Positions 7,825 through 13,795 of a stretch of 16,256 bases of DNA are shown here, in pieces (within the stretch, counting starts at the first letter, position 1; every line of letters begins with the position of its first letter). The stretch is from Patescibacteria group bacterium. Lineage in GTDB: Bacteria > Patescibacteriota > Patescibacteriia > WFTA01 > S139-112. The position numbers and the translations under genes were made by a program. The stretch spans positions 1 through 16,256 of the forward strand of contig WFTA01000046.1 in assembly GCA_015485715.1 (NCBI GenBank), read 5' to 3'. The notes below the pieces were generated by a model. It worked only from the letters and a program-made list of their open reading frames with translations, had not been told where the DNA came from and did no database searches.

Positions 7825-9281
7825 ACTATTATCTGATTTTGTCTTTCCTTATCCATTGTCTCTGATATAATATCCTCCATACCTATATACCCTTCAGGTC
7901 TTGTTATGTTGAATCTCTTATTAAAATCGTTAAACTCTATAGCAAGCACAACATAAAAACCATATTTCCCTCCTTTATTTTTTCTCTTTCTATTGGATCT
8001 ATTATTGATTTCTGCCTCTCTGATACCATCTTTAGTTGCAATCAACGTACCTGACTTGTACTCTCTGGTATCACTTCTCAAGGTAAACTCTATCTTATAA
8101 TCTTTACCGTCTGCACTTTGATAGGTATATGTCTTGTCTCTACGCTGTATATAAGAAGACAAATCGATATACACTTCATTTCCGGACGGACACTCTTCTA
8201 TGCTCTTTTTAAATCCTCCAGTACACAAAATTCTATACTCATCTCCCAGCACTATCTTATCTTTACTTAAAGGGTATTGATCCTGATCCGAGTAATACAG
8301 ATCTAAAGCAGTCCTTATCATATTTACATTTCTAATCTCCTCTGAAGCAGTGAAATTACTACGAACAAAATTCTCAACAGGTATCCTAAATAACATCTTA
8401 TAAACATAAAAATCATCTTTACCTATCCAAATATCAAAATCCATTTTATCCAAATCATCTAATCCATTTTCTACAACAGATTCCATGAAATAATTTACAA
8501 TACTACCACCTTCTCCTATAACTTGCATATTATTTACCATATCAATAAAATCAGCTCTCGTTACTTTTAGACGATAATGAACAGTATCTTTGTCTAATAT
8601 CTTTTCTATACCAATTTTTTTATCAATCTTAAAACGACCGCTTATACTATAATCAGCAATTAATTTTATACTCTTTATATAATTAACATCATATTTATAA
8701 TTGTAAAATGACAAATTATAATCACCATCTTCATCTGGCTTAAATTCTATCCATCTATCTTGAATATCAGAACTATCTGTAAATAACAGATCATAGAATT
8801 TTCCATACCATCTACCACCTGTAAACAAAGATTCTCTTAACAAACTTCCCTCTTCTTTTGCACCCCCTTCATCATTTGTATAAATCTTAAGATAGAAATT
8901 GTATTCATCATCAGTCTTTACAGCACGGCCTGTATAAGTCATTTTTTGCTGTTTCCCATCATTAAAGGTTATTAAAATACGACTCAGAGACTCAGGCAAT
9001 GGCTCCACATCTTCACTTATATCTTTTTCTGTAAATAGCGAACTTTTAAAAGAAAAAGATTTAACTTTCTTCATCTTCTGCCTGCTTTCAGAAAAAATTG
9101 TATCAGAATCAATAGAAACTTTAGTGTATATTTTCCATCCTGCATATACTGCTACTGACAACAGTATTAAAACAATTAAACCAATAAGCAATATCTTTAA
9201 ACTTCTTCGTTTAGACGAGGAGACATTGTCGCCAGAAAGCATCTCATCAGGAATATGTGGAGTATCTACCAAATTATTCAT
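7680..9281 (-). CDS. Anchored protein: half-barrel-like body, pseudopilin-like segment, Ca-binding tail (paralogue 1)
   Basis: The 533-residue protein has a short polar cytoplasmic start, one membrane helix (about 28-48) and a long external part. Residues about 55-305 contain repeated beta-strand patterns and the sequence IWIGKDDFYVYK (W285), reminiscent of LppX/LolA-like lipoprotein half-barrels. Residues about 318-430 resemble the globular part of GspG-type pseudopilins (ALDLYYSDQDQYP from 325, then TYTYQSADGKDY), here without the N-terminal pilin helix. A cysteine pair C353/C364 (CX10C) is shared with the paralogue at 9961-11682. The tail (487-533) has two DxDxDG repeats like thrombospondin type 3 or EF-hand loops and should bind calcium. 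The function is unknown; domain readings are by eye. The ATG is 8 nt after the pyrophosphatase stop, so the two are likely co-transcribed. The last 147 bp are almost identical to the paralogue. Confidence 0.85.
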   Translation of the reverse strand: MNNLVDTPHIPDEMLSGDNVSSSKRRSLKILLIGLIVLILLSVAVYAGWKIYTKVSIDSDTIFSESRQKMKKVKSFSFKSSLFTEKDISEDVEPLPESLSRILITFNDGKQQKMTYTGRAVKTDDEYNFYLKIYTNDEGGAKEEGSLLRESLFTGGRWYGKFYDLLFTDSSDIQDRWIEFKPDEDGDYNLSFYNYKYDVNYIKSIKLIADYSISGRFKIDKKIGIEKILDKDTVHYRLKVTRADFIDMVNNMQVIGEGGSIVNYFMESVVENGLDDLDKMDFDIWIGKDDFYVYKMLFRIPVENFVRSNFTASEEIRNVNMIRTALDLYYSDQDQYPLSKDKIVLGDEYRILCTGGFKKSIEECPSGNEVYIDLSSYIQRRDKTYTYQSADGKDYKIEFTLRSDTREYKSGTLIATKDGIREAEINNRSNRKRKNKGGKYGFYVVLAIEFNDFNKRFNITRPEGYIGMEDIISETMDKERQNQIIVDSDNDGLSDEEEKRLGTDPRNPDTDGDGYTDGEEVRNGYSPLVPANK

Positions 9282-9289
9282 ATAAAAAA

Positions 9290-9826
9290 TTATACTTCTA
9301 AAAATTCTTTTAGTCTGCCTAGGGCCTTTTTCCTCATACTGACTTGATTTTTTTCCTTTGCTCCCATCTCAGCAAATGTCTTATCAAATCCAACAGGTTG
9401 AAATATAGGATCCCATCCAAATCCCTTATCTCCCCTAGGTGAAACTATTGTACCCAATATTGAGCCTTCAAAAAAATGTATATCATCAGGAGACTTGGCA
9501 TACCCTACTACAGTTCTGGCTTCTGCTTTCATGCTGCCCATCTTTTCAGCTATCTGATATAATCCTTCACATCCTATAGTCTTTAGAAACCACTTTATAA
9601 GCGGACCCGGCAGGCCACCCAAACAGTCAAGATACAAAGAAGTATCTTCTACTATAAATTCCCCGTCTCTATATTTAAATGCTTCCTGAAGTTTGGCTTT
9701 TACTACTTCTATGCTATTGATGTGTTGAATTTCAGGAAGATCAATATTCAGCCATTCTACTTCTGGAAGTATAGATATTACTTCTTTGTATTTAGCTTCA
9801 TTTCCGGTTATAAAATAAACAGACAT
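9290..9826 (-). CDS. rdgB: RdgB/ITPA-type XTP/dITP pyrophosphatase
   Basis: The 178-residue protein matches the Ham1/RdgB/ITPA family, which hydrolyses XTP, ITP and dITP to the monophosphate and pyrophosphate to keep bad purines out of nucleic acid. It has the nucleotide loop TGNEAKYKE (7-15), the EDTSLYLDCLGGLPGP block with the likely catalytic D61, and the base-pocket FGWDPIF (136-142). The family's late SHR motif reads S163-M164-R165, so the base-contacting His is Met. The codon is ATG and the reading frame around it is sound. The length is a little short of the bacterial form (about 195) and nearer archaeal/ITPA-like forms. It sits between the two anchored paralogues and is followed 8 nt later by paralogue 1. 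One copy of the 90-bp repeat ends 22 nt before its ATG. Confidence 0.92.
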   Translation of the reverse strand: MSVYFITGNEAKYKEVISILPEVEWLNIDLPEIQHINSIEVVKAKLQEAFKYRDGEFIVEDTSLYLDCLGGLPGPLIKWFLKTIGCEGLYQIAEKMGSMKAEARTVVGYAKSPDDIHFFEGSILGTIVSPRGDKGFGWDPIFQPVGFDKTFAEMGAKEKNQVSMRKKALGRLKEFLEV

Positions 9827-9848
9827 AATATCTTATATTTTCTACCAG

Positions 9849-9938
9849 AATACCACAAAAACCTGTTTTATACAAATCAATAAAAAAATCATAATCTGAC
9901 TTTACTCAAATTAACAGGATTGATATTTATCTGTTTTT
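9849..9938. repeat. 90-bp direct repeat, copy A
   Basis: This copy matches 11781-11870 over 90 bp with one mismatch (A9925 versus T11857). Weaker matching continues to 9839/11771 with three more changes, all transitions. It fills most of the gap between the stop of paralogue 2 and the pyrophosphatase start. On the minus strand it ends in AACAGG followed by TTTTT, and CCTGTT occurs 45 nt before that, so a weak terminator or a regulatory leader is possible. It encodes no protein that I can see. Confidence 0.93.
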
Positions 9939-9958
9939 GTATCTTGTGTATCATTAAG

Positions 9959-10105
9959 TATTACTTATTTGCCGGCACCAATGGGCTGTATCCATTGCGC
10001 ACTTCTTCTCCGTCTGTATACCCATCTCCGTCTGTGTCAGGATTTTGAGGATCTGTACCCAGTCTTTTTTCCTCTTCATCGCTAAGTCCGTCATTGTCTG
10101 AATCT
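9959..10105 (-). repeat. 147-bp near-identical repeat, copy 2 (3' end of paralogue 2)
   Basis: This is the partner of 7678-7824, in the same orientation and offset by 2281 bp, with one mismatch. It spans the last 48 codons, the stop and 2 bp of flank of paralogue 2. Confidence 0.95.
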
Positions 10106-11682
10106 GTATTTTGTTGAAGCATATCATCAACTTTTTGAACATCTTCAATATCAGATATCATGTTTGAATCTTGAAGCATTTCCTCAGAACCAAAACCACC
10201 TGAAAACATATTCTGAGGTTCTAAAATTTTATCTATTATACCCCCTTCTAAATCCTTATATTCTGTAGGTTTGTCTATCCTGATATTTTTATTAAAATCT
10301 CTAAGATTCATAGTAATGTTAAAATATGCCTTATATTCACGATCAGATACCATATCATCACGATCAGAACCCTTTACACTTACCTGTCTGATGCCGTCTT
10401 TAGTTGCAACCAATTTTCCTGCTTTATATTCATACGCACCATCTTCCAGCTCAAATTCTATAGTATAATCTTTACCATCTATGCTTTGATACATAAAAAC
10501 CGTAGATGGATCGTAAAAAAATGTTCTAAGATACACTTTACTGTCCCCACAATCATTTATGCTCTCTTGGAAGCCGTCTTTACACAAAATCAAAAAATCA
10601 GTAGTATCAGCCAGTCTTATCTTTTCGTTGGTGACAGGATAACTGTTGTTGTCTGAAAAGTATGAGTCCAAAGCTGTCTGAATTCCAGATACTGTTGTGA
10701 CTATAAATCTGTCTCTCGAAGATCCTCTGTCATTATTTGGGGTATAAGTTAATGAAGGCATAGATGTAGAAAACTGTACTTTATATATATAGAAATCATC
10801 TTTACCTATCCATAGATCAATATACTTATTATCTAACTCTTTATATAACTCTTTCAAGTTAAAATTATTAATTGCAGAAACAACATCACTTAATTCTGAT
10901 TGATCAACACCTACTGATTCTGTCATCTGAACATACATATCCTTTAATTTATCCACATCTAGACCCACAGTATATCTGTAAGCTTTAATACCCTGAATCT
11001 CTTCTATACCTTTGTCCTCTTGAATTATAAATATTCCAGCCAAATTGTCTTTTATGACTCTTACCACTTTTTTCAATTTTTTAATCTCATCTGGATTCAA
11101 ATTTTTATTTATCTTATCGGAAACCGAAGCATTACCATCATCAACACTGACCCTTATCCAAACCCCCTTATAATCTTTGATTAATCCCACAATACCCTCA
11201 ATAAACAACTCGTTCAATTTAATATACATCTCATTGTCAAATGATCTGAGTTCAGCATCCAATCCAGCTGATACATCTGCTTTTGAATATAAAAAATATA
11301 AATTGGAATATGAAGCAGGTTCTTTATTTAAATTGTTCACAGCGCTTGAGTATTTGACATTAATATTTGAAATTCTCATTATAGAAGAATCGTAATCACT
11401 ATCAGTATCTTCCGCATTAGGCGCTCTATCTTTTAATGACAATTCAACATCATATCTATAAGAATCAGCAGATAGTGTTTTCTCTACAGCCTTTGCTATT
11501 ATTTTCTCAGGTGTTAAAAAATACTTATAATACCCCCAACGCCCTGCATACACAAGTCCTGCGGCCAAAACCAACACAATTAAAACTATTATAAAAAATT
11601 TAAGATAATCCTTCTTTGGCTTATGAGGTGTATTGGATAAAATATGCTCTGAAGCACTTTGATTAAAATTTACATTATTCAT
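9961..11682 (-). CDS. Anchored protein: half-barrel-like body, pseudopilin-like segment, Ca-binding tail (paralogue 2)
   Basis: The 573-residue protein has the same layout as paralogue 1 at 7680-9281. One membrane helix lies at about 29-47, starting after MNNVNFNQSASEHILS. The body contains LWIGKDDFYIYK (W291). A pseudopilin-like part starts at about 330 (ALDSYFSDNNSYP, then MYQSIDGKDYTIEFELE), with cysteines C367/C378 in the same CX10C spacing. It differs by an extra Met/Gln-rich linker before the tail. The tail (527-573) carries two DxDxDG Ca-binding repeats and ends in SPLVPANK. The segment TPEKIIAKAVEKTLSADSYR resembles the start of LppX-like lipoproteins, which carry lipids or other hydrophobic molecules; this is a fold-level guess. 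It is bounded on both sides by the 90-bp direct repeat. The function is unknown. No Shine-Dalgarno site precedes the ATG. Confidence 0.85.
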   Translation of the reverse strand: MNNVNFNQSASEHILSNTPHKPKKDYLKFFIIVLIVLVLAAGLVYAGRWGYYKYFLTPEKIIAKAVEKTLSADSYRYDVELSLKDRAPNAEDTDSDYDSSIMRISNINVKYSSAVNNLNKEPASYSNLYFLYSKADVSAGLDAELRSFDNEMYIKLNELFIEGIVGLIKDYKGVWIRVSVDDGNASVSDKINKNLNPDEIKKLKKVVRVIKDNLAGIFIIQEDKGIEEIQGIKAYRYTVGLDVDKLKDMYVQMTESVGVDQSELSDVVSAINNFNLKELYKELDNKYIDLWIGKDDFYIYKVQFSTSMPSLTYTPNNDRGSSRDRFIVTTVSGIQTALDSYFSDNNSYPVTNEKIRLADTTDFLILCKDGFQESINDCGDSKVYLRTFFYDPSTVFMYQSIDGKDYTIEFELEDGAYEYKAGKLVATKDGIRQVSVKGSDRDDMVSDREYKAYFNITMNLRDFNKNIRIDKPTEYKDLEGGIIDKILEPQNMFSGGFGSEEMLQDSNMISDIEDVQKVDDMLQQNTDSDNDGLSDEEEKRLGTDPQNPDTDGDGYTDGEEVRNGYSPLVPANK

Positions 11683-11780
11683 ATATAAAGAAATTAATTA
11701 TGAAAATCAATGTCTTAATATATTCTTGTCATATTAAACAAAGTTATAAATCAACAAGCCAACTTTAACCTTTCTATTAA

Positions 11781-11870
11781 AATACCACAAAAACCTGTTT
11801 TATACAAATCAATAAAAAAATCATAATCTGACTTTACTCAAATTAACAGGATTGATTTTTATCTGTTTTT
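11781..11870. repeat. 90-bp direct repeat, copy B
   Basis: This is the partner of 9849-9938 in the same orientation, 1932 bp away. It lies 98 nt upstream of paralogue 2 and 105 nt downstream of the Fic gene stop. Paralogue 2 is therefore enclosed by direct repeats, and recombination between them would remove it cleanly. Confidence 0.93.
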
Positions 11871-11900
11871 ACTAATTATACACTTTTATCACCAAACAAA

Positions 11901-11962
11901 CTACCTTGTAGCAAGCTATGGGGGTTATTTTGGTTTAACCATCCCACCCCAAGATATGGGTG
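11901..11962. repeat. Cluster of three small hairpins after the Fic gene
   Basis: Three inverted repeats follow one another: a TAGC-AA-GCTA core at 11909-11918 that extends by G-T wobbles, GGTTTAACC at 11932-11940, and CACCC/GGGTG at 11945-11949 and 11958-11962. They are much richer in G+C than their surroundings. They could be a transcription end for the Fic gene, though no T-run follows, or the remnant end of a palindromic mobile element. I cannot name a family. Confidence 0.35.
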
Positions 11963-11975
11963 ACACATATCAGTA

Positions 11976-13040
11976 TTAACGAAAATAATTTTTAACAGCA
12001 AACTCGAATTGTTTTATAAAAATCCGTTTAAAATAAGACACATTATTTATTTCATAAAAAAGAATAGTAGCTTTTTTGTATTCCACCTCATCAACAGCCC
12101 TGTAAGATATAGGAATACTATCGTAAGCAAGCAAAATCGCATCAGAGACTAATCTGGCAGTACGTTTGTTACCGTCTTCAAATGGTTGTATATATGATAG
12201 TAAAACCAATACTAAAAACGCCTTTTCAAAAAAATCTTTCTTACTGTTGACAAGCCTTATCATTTTACCCATAGCTTCTTCTATTTGAAACACATTATCC
12301 AATGGCTTATAGTTTGTACCTGTGATACCTACTGGTGCAGAACGCAGATTACTGGCAATTCCTAGACCAGCTGTTAAAAGTTTATGGATTTGTTCAATCT
12401 TAGCTCTTGATAAGGTTTTGAAAATATGTTTATGAGATAATACAAAATCAAATGCTTTTTTATGGTTCAGGATCATCTGTGTCTCCTCCTTAGTTTTTCC
12501 TTTTGCTTCTTTGTGCTCCTTGATTAAAGCCTCAGTATCTAGGAGCGAATAAGTGTTACCTTCAATCTGGGAAGATTTCCACGAAAATTCTATCACTATT
12601 CTCTCAAATTCTTTCGCAATTATAGTCTTACTTTTTATCTTTTGATAGTTTTCTTTAAACTCTTGATGTAGATCCTGTAAGAACTTTGCTTCTTGAGTGG
12701 TAAAAATGTCATTTTTTAATACAGAGAAAACTCCAAAATCAAAATATTGTTTAATCTTTCTCTTATCCTGAGGAATAGAGAAATATTTTTCAATGTCAAT
12801 CTCTTTGATAAGATTATACTGAGGGGAAGGCTTGTATGTTACACCTCGCCCTTTACCTTCCCTTATCAAAAATCCTTCTTTGACCAAAAAGTTCAAATCA
12901 CGAATAACAGTAATCCGTGATACCTTATTCCATCCAGTTTTTTGCAGATACTGCCAAACACCTGAAACAGAAGACATCTCTGACTCAGCAATATAGTTTA
13001 AAACTGCTTCCTGGCGCCTATTTAATCTTTGCAACTCCAT
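11976..13040 (-). CDS. Winged-helix/Fic-domain protein with catalytic His replaced by Gln
   Basis: The ATG at 13040 is chosen because AAAGGA lies 4 nt before it, giving 354 residues. An upstream ATG at 13064 adds 8 residues, has no ribosome site and falls inside a repeat and near the predicted transcript start. In 13064-based numbering, residues about 15-80 form a DNA-binding winged helix (ITVIRDLNFLVKEGFLIREG). The Fic domain follows, with the class II inhibitory motif S164-S-Q-I-E168-G-N and the core motif IQPFEDGNKRTAR (293-304). Fic enzymes transfer AMP or similar groups using the His of HPFxDGN; here it is Q293 (codon CAA). Other motif residues remain, including F295, D297, GN and both Arg. 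AMP transfer is therefore doubtful, and the protein may act as a nucleotide-sensing transcription regulator. No antitoxin-like partner gene is next to it. Confidence 0.88.
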   Translation of the reverse strand: MELQRLNRRQEAVLNYIAESEMSSVSGVWQYLQKTGWNKVSRITVIRDLNFLVKEGFLIREGKGRGVTYKPSPQYNLIKEIDIEKYFSIPQDKRKIKQYFDFGVFSVLKNDIFTTQEAKFLQDLHQEFKENYQKIKSKTIIAKEFERIVIEFSWKSSQIEGNTYSLLDTEALIKEHKEAKGKTKEETQMILNHKKAFDFVLSHKHIFKTLSRAKIEQIHKLLTAGLGIASNLRSAPVGITGTNYKPLDNVFQIEEAMGKMIRLVNSKKDFFEKAFLVLVLLSYIQPFEDGNKRTARLVSDAILLAYDSIPISYRAVDEVEYKKATILFYEINNVSYFKRIFIKQFEFAVKNYFR

Positions 13041-13053
13041 ATTATCCTTTATT

Positions 13054-13090
13054 AATTGTATCATTTTTATAATATAATTGTATCATTTTT
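13054..13090 (-). promoter_or_regulatory. Paired 15-bp repeat AAAAATGATACAATT (putative operator)
   Basis: Two exact copies of AAAAATGATACAATT lie at 13090-13076 and 13068-13054 on the minus strand, 22 bp apart, which is about two helix turns. The upstream copy contains the predicted -10 box and the downstream copy lies at the predicted transcript start of the Fic gene. Because the protein has a winged helix, self-regulation through this pair is likely, though not shown. Confidence 0.5.
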
Positions 13091-13105
13091 GAAACAAAAA
13101 ATCAA
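13077..13105 (-). promoter_or_regulatory. Predicted sigma-70-type promoter of the Fic gene
   Basis: On the minus strand, TTGATT (13105-13100) and TACAAT (13082-13077) are separated by exactly 17 bp, a good fit to -35 and -10 boxes. Transcription would begin near 13070, giving about 30 nt of leader with AAAGGA before the ATG at 13040. Confidence 0.5.
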
Positions 13106-13121
13106 CTTAAAAATATTAACT

Positions 13122-13268
13122 TTAAAACCCAACCTCAACTGTTGGGTCATCTCCATAAATTCCATCATCTGGATCTCCTTCACTGTATGCAATAACATTA
13201 TATATCCATCTTGAACACATAGATACTCTTCTCCAACTTCTACTCCTTTCTTCCACAAAATTAATTAT
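13122..13268 (-). pseudogene. Possible frameshifted 3' remnant of an unknown gene
   Basis: Two overlapping minus-strand frames each look protein-like over one half. One gives KKGVEVGEEYLCVQDGYI, and the other gives YNVIAYSEGDPDDG then IYGDDPTVEVGF and a TAA at 13122-13124. Joining them by a single frame shift near 13200 yields an acidic C-terminus of about 45 residues. There is no credible start and no upstream coding sequence. This may be the decayed end of a lost gene, or chance. Family not recognised. Confidence 0.25.
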
Positions 13269-13342
13269 CTATTATTTCATCCCAAACCAATCAATATATC
13301 AATATTCCACAATCAATCTCATTCTGTATATATCTCAACACA

Positions 13343-13374
13343 ACATTCTAACATTCTACAGAATGTTAGAATGT
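13343..13374. repeat. 15-bp perfect inverted repeat built from ACATTCTA units
   Basis: The arm ACATTCTAACATTCT (13343-13357) is followed after 2 bp by its exact reverse complement (13360-13374). Each arm contains ACATTCT twice, 8 bp apart, so the site has four half-sites. No T-run follows, so it is not a standard terminator. A multi-site operator or cruciform is possible. Confidence 0.85.
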
Positions 13375-13503
13375 CTGACAAATTTTGCGGCTGCAAAAAG
13401 TCAAACAATAACACATATTATTTGTCCTACAGTTTAACTAGTATGTCTATATTCTTTATGTCATAATCCATCTTCTATACCTTGTTTTGCAACAATATAA
13501 CTA

Positions 13504-13542
13504 AATCCATAATATTATAATAATATTATAATATTATGGATT
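13504..13542. repeat. 18-bp perfect AT-rich inverted repeat
   Basis: The arms AATCCATAATATTATAAT and ATTATAATATTATGGATT are exact reverse complements with a 3-bp centre (AAT). The outer AATCCAT/ATGGATT ends recur in the smaller palindrome at 13669-13687. Confidence 0.9.
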
Positions 13543-13560
13543 CCCGATCAGAGTCGGGAA
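13541..13560. repeat. Hairpin TTCCCGA / TCGGGAA
   Basis: Seven-bp arms with a 6-nt loop sit in the context GGATTCCCGA..TCGGGAATGAC. This is a text common to REP-like intergenic palindromes of many bacteria. It abuts the 18-bp palindrome on its left. Confidence 0.8.
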
Positions 13561-13642
13561 TGACCTAGAAAGGGCGAGGGTATCATTATTCAGTCCCTAT
13601 TTGCCATTTTCCAATCCATATTTGTCATTATCCAATCACCCA

Positions 13643-13676
13643 TTTGTCATTGCCCGATTTAATCGGGCAATCCATA
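13643..13676. repeat. 34-bp palindromic repeat, copy 1
   Basis: The core ATTGCCCGAT-TTA-ATCGGGCAAT is a perfect 10-bp-arm hairpin (13649-13671). The 34-bp unit recurs at 13752-13785 with six changes, all transitions. Confidence 0.85.
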
Positions 13677-13687
13677 CCTTATGGATT
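13669..13687. repeat. 8-bp inverted repeat AATCCATA / TATGGATT
   Basis: The arms are perfect with a 3-bp centre, overlap the right end of the 34-bp repeat, and reuse the ends of the palindrome at 13504-13542. A further small palindrome, GGGAC-AG-GTCCC, follows at 13709-13720. Confidence 0.75.
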
Positions 13688-13751
13688 CCCCTGGAGCTAC
13701 GAACCGAAGGGACAGGTCCCCTGTTTTAGCGGGAGATGATATTTACTTTTC

Positions 13752-13785
13752 TTTGTCGTTGTCCGACTTGATCGGACAATCTATA
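13752..13785. repeat. 34-bp palindromic repeat, copy 2
   Basis: The core TTGTCCGA-CTTGA-TCGGACAA (13759-13779) keeps its pairing although the sequence differs from copy 1. The stem C-G pair 13653/13667 of copy 1 is a T-A pair here. It ends 10 bp from the lipase stop and could double as the lipase transcription end. Confidence 0.85.
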
Positions 13786-13795
13786 AATACATTTT

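Larger units (their letters stand above)
13265..13795. other. Gene-poor, palindrome-rich intergenic stretch
   Basis: About 530 bp between the Fic gene region and the lipase stop hold no credible gene on either strand, no tRNA and no transposase. They do hold at least seven inverted repeats, a short degenerate tandem repeat (13599 to about 13660, unit about 21-22 bp beginning ATTTGTCATT or ATTTGCCATT) and a 34-bp repeat present twice. The left third (13265-13340) is plain AT-rich sequence. A small TTTTGC/GCAAAA hairpin lies at 13383-13398. Confidence 0.7.

Noticed and set aside
9954..10148. Open frame of 64 codons on the minus strand within the Ca-binding tail region
   Set aside because: It is a shadow of the paralogue 2 gene in another frame; the real frame carries clear DxDxDG repeats.
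9849..11870. The pair of 90-bp repeats as a CRISPR array or composite transposon
   Set aside because: There are only two copies 1932 bp apart in direct orientation, with no spacer series, no transposase and no terminal inverted repeats.
11976..13040. Fic protein as the toxin of a classical toxin-antitoxin pair
   Set aside because: No small antitoxin gene adjoins it, it carries its own class II inhibitory motif and it lacks the catalytic His.
13067..13258. Continuous 63-codon minus-strand frame as an intact small gene
   Set aside because: It runs through the predicted Fic promoter and its second half has random composition. Only its first half looks protein-like, so a frameshifted remnant was preferred.
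13343..13374. Inverted repeat as a LexA site or intrinsic terminator
   Set aside because: The arms do not fit known LexA consensus patterns and there is no T-run after the stem on either strand.
13628..13637. TTATCCAATC as a DnaA box and possible replication origin
   Set aside because: It matches the box imperfectly, there is no cluster of boxes, and no dnaA, dnaN or other origin gene is near.
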